DNA from: Trochalopteron elliotii
Lineage: Eukaryota > Chordata > Aves > Passeriformes > Leiothrichidae
Direction of reading: 5' to 3'
Assembly: GCA_024734555.1 (NCBI GenBank)
Contig: JANPWX010000077.1
Span: 5,081,080-5,145,079 of the forward strand
DNA length: 64,000 bases
A program made the position numbers and the translations under genes. The first letter of the stretch is position 1, and each line of letters starts with the position of its first letter. This document shows positions 26,746 to 38,106 of this stretch, one piece after another. A model generated the notes under the pieces. That model did not search any database. It was not told the DNA's origin and saw nothing but the letters and a program-made list of their open reading frames with translations.

Positions 26746-28711
26746 TGTTACCAATTGTGAGGTGACCATTCTCATCAAGAAACTGGCCAGTGTAATTTCT
26801 GGACTGTCTTTTGCTATTAATATATTTTTTAAAAGCTATTTTTATTATCCCCCACAGTACTGGCCAACTTCAACTTTAATTAAGCTCTGGCCACATGAAT
26901 TTTCTCTGCACAGCTGTGAACAACATCTAATATCAAAAACGAGCTTTATTTTTCCTTGATCATCATTACTGTGATGTTACAATGGGAAAGTAACAGGAAT
27001 GTGAAAAGATTGTCATTTTCTGAGCTAGGAACAGAACTAGATCATGAAAATAATGAAAAATCTATACCATCCTGTACTTGACTGGAGAAACTAGAAAGCC
27101 TTAGCTATGCTGCCTCTAAGGCATTCAATATCATCTAGAGCTTTGTTTTGGGTTGGGGGTTGGGCTTGGGTTTTTTTCTAATTTGGGGATTTATTCATTT
27201 ACATATTTATTTAGTGTTGGCTGTTTGGATTTTGGCAATGCCTAGCTGGCAAAAAGTTGTCATTCTATTGGCATTTCATCTGCTTAGATTTCATTTATGC
27301 AACAAACTAGTGAACTATGCTACTCAGGAGATGTAACCACCATTTTTTCTAAGGGCTACAAAACCACTCAACCAGAGTACATTTCAGTGGTAAACACAGC
27401 CATAATCACTCTATTCTTTATCCAAGAAACAGGAATGTGGAATGAAATATAAAGTTATTAATACAGGATTAATTGTAGAAAATGGTACAATGCAATGCAA
27501 CATAATAATAAAGCAAAACAACCCCTAAAGAATACATTTAATAATTTCTATACCCTTCAGTTTATGTGTGATCAGACTTATTTTCAAACTGGGCAAAAGC
27601 ATCATTCTTTGAGTTCAATCCCATATGCCAAATTTCAGTCCAGAATGATTTTTTTACAACTAAGTTATAAATCCCTAAAAACAGGGGGAAATAATGGAAA
27701 CACTGACTACAATATCATAAATAAAAGCCTTCCTCTGAAGGATTTCCAAGATTTCCAGTTCACAAGAAGTTTAATGTTTCAATTGAGACTTACACCAAAC
27801 TTCAAATAATGACACACTACAAATTAGTCCTCTAAGCAGTACAAATAAAGTAAATTTATTCATGATGTATTACTGGTAACTGTTTACGTCCCAGAAGTGA
27901 AAAACACCAAGCTCAAAGGCAGCATGATAGCCTACATCCTGTAAAACCACACATTTATTTCCCAGCCGGAACTCAACCAAAGCCATACTCTTACCAGTAA
28001 GAATGTTTCTATTGTAAAATAAACAGTATATTTTTCATATCACAGGGGTTTTTAAATGTGCATTCTGCATTTAATTTTTGTTTCTCCCACAAGATAATTT
28101 TGTATAAATTTATTCATTTTCTTCCCTTAGCCTTAACTCACAGAAACAGCTGTTCCATTTGTGTTTTCCTGTGTTTAAAGGACTGTAGTTACTGAAAAAT
28201 ACAGTCATCATGTGAGACAATTTGTATACTTGTTTCTGTTTGGAACTGCTCTTTTCTCTCAGGTTAAGTAGAGTACATGATCTAGTCACTAGTAGCAGTT
28301 TTCTGAAATTTTTTATTTTCATCAACTATTGCAAGGAAAGCCTTATTAATTAACATGCAGATGTCACTAGTACTAGTGATTTTCACCGGAGTGGGGGTTA
28401 AATTTCTCTCTTTTTTTGGTAACATCTAAACCAATATTGTGTTGATCGTATACTTTTAGCCCTCTATGATTTGGTACCATTTACATTGTGCCCTGCTACT
28501 CTTACCAGTATCATATTACATTTGGTCCAACTAAAGAAAAAGTAATATGAATAATTTGCATAAAGATTGCAGCTTCAGACTTGAAAACAAAACTCTGAAC
28601 TATTCTGCCTTTGGCAAGACACTGCTTAAATTTGTCTGTTGTAACAATAAGGCTGCTCTGAGGTGTCAGTAGAGAGAAGACAGAACACAGCCCAGTTCCC
28701 CATACTGCAAA
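26746..28711. other. Unique DNA between two antisense CR1 copies
   Basis: No gene or repeat family recognised. It holds a compact G-quadruplex-type motif at 27150-27170 and a perfect 16-bp palindrome at 28364-28379. Confidence 0.5.
27150..27170 (+). other. G-quadruplex-type motif
   Basis: Four G tracts (3, 5, 3 and 3 G) separated by loops TT, TT and CTT on the + strand, followed by a T run. This meets the standard G3+N1-7 pattern with very short loops. Folding in vivo is not shown by sequence. Confidence 0.7.
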
Positions 28712-28960
28712 GAAGAATTACAGTTGGAAAAGCTCTCCAAGACCATCAAATCCCACCTTAAACCAGCACCACCTCTAAGCTGTTACCAAATTCCACAGCT
28801 ACACATTTTTTAACACTTCCACCACTTTCCTTAGTACACTATTCAAATGCCTGACCACCTTTCACTGAAGAAACTTTTTCTAATATCCAGTCTAAACTTC
28901 CCCTAGCACAGTTTGAGGCCATATCCTCTTGTCTTGTCACTTCTTTCTTCTTCTTCAAAC
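28712..28960 (-). mobile_element. CR1 LINE 3' end (antisense)
   Basis: Reverse complement of a CR1 3' terminus. It opens with CAGTTGGAAAAGCTCTCCAA followed by GACCATCAAATCC, then TGAAGAAACTTTTTCTAATA and TCTAAACTTCCCCTAGCAC, then CCATATCCTCTTGTC. It is shorter and more diverged than the 26.3 kb copy. The central part (about 28780-28850) is degraded. Same orientation as the 26.3 kb copy, but a separate insertion because it has its own 3' terminus. Confidence 0.88.
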
Positions 28961-31900
28961 TCTCACCATGGAGAGAAAGCCAGTTAATTCTGAACATCCT
29001 TGACCACTGGCAAGACAGGAAACCCAGGGCAGCAAGATTCTAATCATGAGCACTTCAGCTAAATATCTAAAAAAGGTGGAGTGACCTCAAGATCACTGAA
29101 CTCAAGTGGGTGATTAGAGAGGCACTAGAGCAGCTTCCGAGGAACGTCCCAACACTAAGAAGGTATTTCCACTCAGTGGTTAGTACAAACCATGCTGGAA
29201 TGCCAGCTGCCCCATTAGCTTCTCATTACTCTATCTTTCTCTACTTCCGTTTCAAGTCCTCACAAACACTCATATTGTCATGATTGACTGTCATTGTGAG
29301 AAAAGTTACTGTCCTTATGCTGAAAGGTGTTTCACAACAGCATATTTGGAAACCAAATGAAGTGGTCTGAATAGAAATCCAATGTACTTGGAGTCAGCTG
29401 GAGATTCCTTTTTCCCATGTCTTTTCCTTTCAGCATTTCAGAATTAAATGTAGCCATTTTTCCCTTGAGATGTACAATAATTCTTTATTTTTATTCATTG
29501 CCTTTTATCAGGATCTTTGAGTAGTTTAAAGAAATCAGCATTTTCTAGTATTTTTGAGGTATGCAGGTAGGACTTTCAGAACTCTGGAAGATATCTTTCA
29601 TGTTTATCAATAGAGGAGTAACTTAATCAGAGGAGTAACTACCCTATGTTTTTGACTTGGTCATCTGTCCTAGGTCATCACCAATCTTGCAAAACAACAG
29701 AACAAGATATGAATCTGTGCCTCAACTGTCACATTTACAGCTTAGTTTATTAAGGAGCACATACCTTCATTCCAATTTAATCTAATATTCTGTACAGCAA
29801 ACCATGACAACTGACACATGGCTCATATCCTATCCTTCCTTGCCTCCTATTGGGGCAGTAATCCTTTGAAAAGAGATAGCTAAGACATCTGTGTGCTGTA
29901 ATGCTTTAAGTTACAATAGCTAAATCTGTCAGTACTTAATCTCTCAGTGCCCACATTAAATTTGGTGGGATTTGGATTAGCCCTTAAATAAGGAAACTAC
30001 AGTATAGAGAATTTATTTGATCTGTCTGAGGTTGCACAGGAGCTGATGTAAAACAAAGGAAGAATTGCCAGAATAAGATATTGCAAAGGTAGTAGTTAAG
30101 CAAACACTTACTTTCCAGCTCTATGAAGAGAACACTTCCTAAGCAGTATAATACTTTTATTGACATGGTTAAACTTTTTTTTTTTTTTTTTAATACACAC
30201 AGAGGTAAACTTTGCCCCTTAGTTAATAGGATCACTAACAATGTCATCGAATTAACCACTTACATACATCCCTTTTTTTCAAACACAAAGAAGTTATGTG
30301 CAGCAGTAAGGAAAGGGTAAACATCACAGCTGATTTTGGCCGAAGCTTAAACTTCTAACTGAAAGCTGAAGTACTGAAACCTACCCTTTCACAAAGATTT
30401 GTCTTCTGCAACAAAAGCAAAATTCTCCACTTTTAGCACTACGCCCCTCTCAAATAATTTATAGAGTAAATATGCCTTACTATAGTTCTGCTAAAACTAT
30501 TTGCATTCAAAATATACTTATTTTATTCTAAATTAAGCCATATGCTTCTGGTGATTAAAAAATAGTTCTTCCTCCAGCATTGAAATAGATCAAAGCGAAT
30601 GTTCATATATATAAATTACTCTAGAATTGCTTTTTCTCCAGCTGATCATTTCTTCCTATGTAGATCTGATGTTCTGCTTCTGAGAATAGAAATTATTAAC
30701 AACACTAAAGGGAAAAAAAGAAAGGATATCTTTCAGCAAGAGCCTCCTCTCTGCCAAACATCTCAGGGTTTGTCTCCAAGGACTTTAAAAGAAAGGAAAG
30801 AATGAAGAACGGAAACCATAAAGCACGCATTACTGCTATCATCTAATTGCTGAATGAATAGCACAGTTGTTTAGTCTGATTGCACTAAGCTAGTTATCCA
30901 CTGCAAGCCTCATTGACAAAAAGGGAATCTACACAAATTATAGGGAAATTCAAGCACTAAAGGAATGTTTTGGTTCAGAGGTTTGCACTGACTATTGGCT
31001 TTGGTTCCTGGCATAGTTTGCCTTTGCCATATGAACTCTGTTGGGATGGGTCAGCCCAAAGTTTTCCAAAAAGCCTGAGAAGAGGACAGACTTTCTTGTC
31101 ATCTGTATCCCATAAATAAATTAAAGTGATGTTCTCCAGTTAGAGTTTGTTTCTTGGCAGGCTAATCTGCAATCAGAGAAAGAAAAGCTCTTCATTTGTG
31201 GACTCTAACTAAAGGAAGGAAGTTTTAGTATGTGTATTCACCAGAGAGCAAAATATTAAAGAGTGGAAGAGGAAAAACACATGTTGCAATACCCCAAAAA
31301 TAAATGGATAAAAAAATTGTATTAGAAACATGCCCTCAGTTGATGATGTTCTAAAACAAAGCATTCCTTTAAGAGGAGCAGGAAAAATAGTTTCACCACT
31401 ACTATGTTATTACAGAATAAGAACAGGTTTTTCAGGCACTTTTTTCCCCTGAATTTATACCGTCTATACAAAAATAGCAAAAAAATGATGGAAGCTTAAT
31501 ATGCCAGGTTCCAGTGGGCTTGCATTCTCCCTCTTATTGTATTGCAAAATGTATGTATGCAGAATGACAGGGATATGGATCACACTTTCCTGCTATATTT
31601 ATGACATCACAACCAAGAAGTGATTGCAGCATGTATGAGCAGTGGCATGGGTATATTCAGCACTCTTTTCTGAATAATCTATTTCGGTCAGAAAAGAAAT
31701 TGCAGCACAGAGCAAGTACACTTCTCCTCTTGCAGCCTACTGCAAAACTCCATCAGACTCTCTTTCCATGTAACTACCACCATTAAGGCTCATCTCTCAC
31801 ATTTTCAGACTATTTCTTTCAAATTGTCTTGCACTTCTTGTGTTACTGAGGTGAACCTTCTATACTACTAATTCCTTATTAGTTAAATAGCTAAATCTCT

Positions 31901-34900
31901 ATGAAACTTTATTATACCCACCAAAATAAACAGATCTTCTTGGGTTTTTTCTGCACTGAGCAATTAGAAAATAAAATTAAAGTAGGAACATGGTAAGAGG
32001 TTGCAGTTAGAGACAACATGGTTCTAGATGAACTTCTGGGAGTCTCTGATATTTTTAGAAAGCATTAATGCTCTGCTCCCAGGTCACACACTTCCCTATT
32101 CTGGGGACACCCTGTGCCTGGCACAGCTGGTATGGGGCCCTACTCTCCATTGTCCAACACAGTGACACCTGTGTTACAGACACTGCAAGACTGGCAGGTG
32201 AGACAGGGACTTCACTGAATGAGTCCCACAAAACAAGTAACAAAAATGCTTAATGGCTATTGACTTCTAATGCCAAAAACATCTTCTGCTAGCATGATCT
32301 CCTCTGTTTGGAAAATTAGTATAAGCTTTGACAACAAAAGACTTGTTTAGCTGCAGCTACAGCATAGACACAGCAGCCACACCAAAAAGCCATTCTAAAT
32401 ACCAGCAAGCTTTGGAACTGTTTCTTTTGACATCTGGATCAATCACTGTAACTTACCTCTAGGGATAGATATTATTTGAATATTAGCTGCATCATATTTG
32501 GAAATGTTTTATCATCTCAAATTAGGAACCTCTTTAAAATACATTATAAAATGCATTAAAGAAATTTGAGAATTAAATTAAATCAAATTTAGATCCTATT
32601 AAATTCAAGTTAACGGAAAATGCACTACTGGCTTTACTCAGATCCCAACAAGACCACAGATGTCTCATTTTCTTTCCATACTCTATAATTAAAAAAAAAA
32701 AATTAGTTTCTCTTTGTTCCCACAAACCAGAAATAACAATCAAAGTATAATGATTATAACCAGGACTGACTTTATGAACGCAATGAATATACAACTACAG
32801 AATTTTACTTTCCTATGTTTCCGTTTGCTGGCTTTTGCAGGTATATTCATGTCAGTTCTCCTCCCTACATCCAGTTGAGACAACTCTAATTTAAATATTT
32901 ATATCCACCAGAATCTTTCTATGTAAATTGTTTGTCTTTGAAATTACCTTATTCATTCAAACGGAGTTTCAATGGGATATGAAAGCATCGCTGTGAAGGG
33001 TCAGGTATGGAAATTGAAAGCAATTAGCTGTAGGTGCTGGCTTTCTGAATGCCTCACAGACCACCAAACACATATTCTGCACTTAACAAAGAAGAATTAA
33101 TAATTAATCTTAAGGTTTGGACAAGCTCCAATGTAGGAAAGAGCTTAATGCCTTGAACCACTGCTCTCCATCTTGGTACAGGAAATTGGATTTCTGTTCC
33201 TCTCTGGCTGACACTGTGGAGTCAATAATATTTGTCAGGGATCTAAAAGTAGTGTTGGTGATGCTGATGTTTTCAAGAGAAGGGTCTGATGCAGACAGTC
33301 ATGGTTAGGATATATCTCCTGTGCTGCATGACATCATTTCCTCATGTGTATGCTCTAACAGTTGCCTGACTTCATCCCTCAGCAGTTTGGGGTAAACAGC
33401 TTCTTTAGCATGCCCTGGCTCATGATCCCAAATGTTTGGGGCTGAAAGAAAGGATGTTTTCTAAAGGGTTTTCTGTGCCTGTTACATAAGCTCTGAGTAG
33501 CATTTTGTACTGTCTTCATGAAAGGGTGCTTCGTACTTTGGAATATGACACTTCTCAGCCTCAAAGTCACTGTCTCCTGTACCCTGCTAAAACCCTTTTG
33601 CTTAAAATCCTCTACCAAATATTGAACTTCAGTGTTTGACTGAAAGTTAGTTTTACCTTCCCATGGTGAAAGTAAGAAACACCACACTTTGCATCCACAG
33701 TGGCAGTAGAATTACAATTGCCTTATCCCTGGCAACCTGCCTCCCAAAAGAAAAGAGAGACAGTCCTTCCATAGATATGCAGTTTTCTGAGAGGTGGAGT
33801 TCTAGGGAATTCCATCATCTCCTTTGTCCTGCTGAGAGCTCCTCTGGGAGCTCCATCTCTTGAATTTCTTTCCTCCTCCACGTCCTGTTTATATGAACAT
33901 GTTACACAGGAATAAAGGAGGGAAAAAAATCCCATTAGGACTAGCAATGAAAGACTTCAAGGTTTGCACATAGTGGCAGGGATAATCACTGCCTCAGCAC
34001 TTCATTTTCTGTGACAGTCTGACAGCTGAATTGCTCAACTTCAGGTTTTTCCTCCCTATGTTTGCATTCCCATTTTAATGGTGAATAAAATGCTTCTCAG
34101 AGTAACCAAAGTAGATCCGTAGCACAACCATGAGAGTAGAAGAAATGTAACTTCAGTCTCTATTACATCACATAATGAAAAAACCCTTTTTTTACATTGA
34201 CTCAGCATCACATGAAAACCCACTTTGATAGAATACTAGGAATATCACCCCTTGCACATGATTTTACACACAAATATCTTTTGTAGTAAACCTTTTTGCT
34301 GTTCAAATTCATCTGAAAAGTCTGAGTTATTACTTTGTAGTATACCATGTTTTGCAATATACCGTATTTTGTAGAATACCATATTTCTGACCTTTTTTGG
34401 GTAAAAAGGAGCAATTACAGAGTATATACAGCCTAGAATTACATTCAGTTTTCTGAGAACAAGGTTTTGAATTGCTATCAGAGCTACAGAAAGGAATATA
34501 CCTCTGACAATTTTGGTAGTTAGGTAAGTGCTAGTCAAATTTATGAATTCTGGGGTACACAATTAAAAATCAATACATTAACTTGATCCTTTCAAAATCT
34601 TCAAAGAGCTTTTGCTTCTAGTTCTGTCTAAAAATTAAGGAGAAAACCTTATTAGGTTAAACGTATCTTTTACCTAATTGTATTCATTCATACCTGTTGT
34701 TAAGATACTTAGTCTTTCGTTGAGGCCTATGACCAAAAAACCCAACAACATCACTTGAAAACATCCTGGACAACATGAAGAGGTGGAAATTTCCTGTCTC
34801 ATCAGTTAAAGACCTAATCTTGACAGTTGGTTTCTGAAGAGCAATGGGACTTTGGCATGTAAAGTAATCTCTGATATTTCCATTTCTCGATGAGTTTAGT

Positions 34901-35283
34901 GTTACCCATTTCTTGACTCCTTTGGGACTTACAAACTAGAAAAGGTGTAGTTGGATGTTAATTATTATTAATCTAATTTAAATAAAATTACCAAATGAAA
35001 AATTCAAGTCTTTTGGTTTTTCTAGTTAGTGCTTGTTTTCCAGCCTGAAATTATCCAGGGGCACATTTGTCCAAGATGCTGTCTCATATTTTTCACATGA
35101 AAATGACTCCATGATAACAGATCAGATAGCTTTCATGCTGCAAATATGAAGAATTGCATTTATCTAACTGATTCTGCTCTCAGTTTTGAGTTTGGGAGTA
35201 ACAAAGCCAATATAAACTTAGTTCATAGTTCAGTAATTAATTTTTTTGGAAACAACTCATTGTAAGTACTTTTGTATTTATAG
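28961..35283. other. Unique AT-rich DNA, no gene recognised
   Basis: Open frames on the minus strand at 33379-33687 (102 codons) and 34245-34562 (105 codons) have no recognisable domain. The second is partly built from a 17-bp tandem repeat (34333-34383). No interspersed repeat was identified. Confidence 0.5.
34333..34383 (+). repeat. 17-bp unit, three tandem copies
   Basis: Three consecutive 17-base units at 34333-34349, 34350-34366 and 34367-34383 share the pattern YTTTGYARWATACCRTR. They differ at about four positions, so the array is small and ageing. Confidence 0.85.
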
Positions 35284-35398
35284 CTACTCTGAAACAATGA
35301 AGATAACATCTGAGAAGGCTCCAAGTGAAGCAGGAAGACGCTGCAAAGGATGTGCCATTGTCATTATTAATAAAGCTTCTGTCTGACTGCAGCACAAG
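35284..35398 (+). other. Possible small exon (splice-site-like flanks)
   Basis: A 115-base segment is bounded on the left by ATTTATAG (acceptor AG at 35282-35283; the pyrimidine tract is weak) and on the right by a near-consensus donor, CAAG/GTGAGA, at 35395-35404. Inside is an ATG opening a 29-codon frame ending in TGA (MKITSEKAPSEAGRRCKGC at its start). It also holds a homeodomain-like ATTATTAATAAA. It could be an exon of a long non-coding RNA, a regulatory element or coincidence. No partner exon was identified. Confidence 0.18.
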
Positions 35399-37059
35399 GT
35401 GAGAGATTAGTATCAGCTGTGTCCCTGGAGGGACGAGACAATGCAGAGCTGTAGTAAGAAGAGGAGTAACACACCCTTCTGAGACAGTGTACGTGGAGGA
35501 TAAAGCGTCTCTGTGGTTCGTTCAGTTCCATTTGCACAAATGTCATGGCAAAAAATACCTTAGCAATTCATTTATAAAAAACCTTGCACAGCATGTCTGT
35601 AATTTTGTATGGATTCCCAGAACAGATCTTTGGGCCAAAATGTATTTATTCAGTGTCAGAAGCAATGCTTCTTTTCCTTGTACATTAACACAATAAGCTT
35701 GCATTGTGACTTTGTTAATGAAGGTAAAAATCCTCTTTCATATAGACACACTGGACAATAAATTCTGAGTAACTTGCAATGCCTTCAGAAATATCTACAA
35801 CTGTATTAAAAATGTTCTTATAGGAAAAAACAACAATAAATAAACCAAAAATAGCAAGGCTGATGAGTATCTCTTCCTGATTTTCAAAAAATGGGAAGAT
35901 TTAGTGAAACTAAACCGGATGACAAAACCATTACTATTTCTGAGAATAAACTACAATCCAGCCCCACTATGTAAAAGCGGAAATTGCTATTGCTGTGCGT
36001 ATACATTTTTTTATCCTTCGTATAAACAAGCCTTAAAGAGGGACAGGATATGAGCACACCCATCCTCTAGTGAGTACCCTAAATCATCATGCAATTTTTT
36101 TGTTCTAGATCAATAAATCTCAAATTCTCTAGACAAATAAATACAATAGGGAGGCTAGGAATGAGCTCTTAGGGGTGGCAGTTTCTTAATCCAACACAGT
36201 ACAGCCAAACCAGAAAAACTCACTGTTTGTTCAGTGTCTTCTCCAAGGTCACCCATGCTCTGTCTACCATGTGAAAACAAGGAGAGATCTCTGTTTTTAT
36301 TGGCATTGACTATCTTGCACCCAAATTGCTAGTGTCATCCTTTCTATAGCATATGCATCTTGGAAAGGTTGGCATAGTTAGGAACAGAGCCAAAGAACTA
36401 GTGCAGATAATCAGGGGTTAATTTAAGATAGGATTGTTAAGGAATAACTGCTCTGAATATGTAATAATAATGATTACAAACAAAAAAGGAAATAATCATT
36501 TGAGGTGTGCTTTGTCTATAAATACCAATCCAATAAAGTCATGTTTCAAAGGCTAAAACAAGCATGATTTACCATTCAGTCTTCTATACAACCTTCTCAC
36601 AGGAGACTAAAATTCTCTGAAATATAAATATTTATACATAAGTATATAGATACATGTATTGACTTGCAACAAAGGATTCAGTTCTTCAACTTTCTCTCTG
36701 GCAATCCTTTGTTTGGCTGCATAGAAATAACGTTTGTTCTTCTGAGAGTGCATGTAAAAGATAAGGTACGGTACAAAACCAGACAACACCTACATGGCAA
36801 AAGGATTTGAAAGAACAACTAAAAGTAAAGAAGAGCATATGGAAATATACTGTTTGTACACACTATAATTTGTATTACACTGTACATCTTATTTGAGTTT
36901 TTCCATTGCAAGGTACCTTCTCTTCCCATTTGACATACCTAATTTATAATTTACAGAAAACATACTTATCAGCATCTTACATGACATTCAAAGAAGAATT
37001 ACTATATTGAAATTCTTGATTAGCATGGCAGGGGCTGTCTCATATGACAGGATACAGAA

Positions 37060-37420
37060 AATCCTAATATCTTGTCTTATTCTGCTCTCCTATTCCTGTA
37101 TCTTCTTCTCCTCAAATTATCAGTTATTATCATCAATCATCTCACCTTCACTATGCTTCCAAAGTCCCCATTCCTGTGGTTCATCCTCCCTACTGCACAT
37201 TCAGTCTTCCTGCGGCCAAATTCACTTCCCCGTCCTCTGTTGCACTTCTCCAAGTCATCCCTGGCTCCCTGCTCCCTACACACCATCACAGTCCAGTCAG
37301 TTCTTTCATCCTTTCTTTCCCAACTCTCATCCTTTAATTGACCTTCTTGTAAGAACTGTTGCCAGCCACCACTTCCCCTTCCCTCTCCTCCTCTGCCTCT
37401 TTTGCTGGTCAATCCGGGTG
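37060..37420 (+). repeat. Pyrimidine-rich strand-asymmetric tract
   Basis: The + strand is strongly C/T for about 360 bases, followed by a G-rich stretch (37420-37580). This skew produces overlapping open frames of 173 (+), 148 (-) and 89 (+) codons, of low-complexity S/P/F/L on + and E/R/G on -. Confidence 0.5.
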
Positions 37421-37746
37421 GGAGAGGAGGGGAAGATGGAAACAGGAGACAGCCTGTCTCCCTGTCAGGTGGCCATGTGGAGGCATGGGGCTGTGTGGTA
37501 CCGGTGGTGGGGGCTGGAAATCTGCTGAACACATGAGAAGCTGGGAACACTCGAGAAAGGAGGCGATCCAGAAGGGGGGCCAAATGTAGACATCGTCAGT
37601 GCTCACCATTTGGCAAACTCATAGATGCTAAAAATTGAAAAGCAGGGGGAGGAAGCTGAGTTCCTGCTAAGTCATCTTGTGCAAAATATGCGTCAATCAC
37701 CGCCTGATTCTGTATCACAACCTGATCTTAACAGTAGCATTTTGTA

Positions 37747-37785
37747 GCTTTGCATTTAGTTAATGTAAATGCTTTGCATTTAGTT
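37747..37785 (+). repeat. Duplicated 15-mer
   Basis: GCTTTGCATTTAGTT occurs exactly at 37747-37761 and 37771-37785, spaced 24 bases start to start. Confidence 0.9.
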
Positions 37786-38070
37786 CTCCATACACCAAGA
37801 GAATTTAGGCTCGTGAAATAAGTATATACTTATAATAATATATATGTTTACTTTAATACATTGTGATTAGCTCTTCTTTAAATTTCCGAAAAGGTTTTTA
37901 CCTTACCGTCACTGAAAATGTGACTGTGTCCTCTTCCTCTAATTGAAACACAACAGGCATAGGAGGATTGAGAGTTGGTTTTCAGGTTTATTTATAATTC
38001 TTTTTGATGGGAGGTGGTTTGAAATGAAATAACTTCTCACAAGTTCTTTTCTTTTCATTTGTTCTTATTT

Positions 38071-38106
38071 GGTGGGTGGTGAGGAAGGTGGGGGGGGAGG
38101 GAGGGG
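38071..38106 (+). other. G-rich tract with G-quadruplex potential
   Basis: After GGTGGGTGG come G8 (38090-38097), GGG (38099-38101) and GGGG (38103-38106) separated by single A. The G8 run can supply two tracts, giving four in all. Confidence 0.6.

Noticed and set aside
28364..28379. Perfect 16-bp palindrome TCACTAGTACTAGTGA
   Set aside because: About one such palindrome is expected by chance in 64 kb.
33379..33687. 102-codon minus-strand frame
   Set aside because: Not recognised; no conserved motif, no second exon, no flanking promoter signals.
37007..37583. Overlapping frames of 173 (+), 148 (-) and 89 (+) codons
   Set aside because: Pyrimidine-rich DNA lacks stops on both strands. Residues are low-complexity and no domain is seen.
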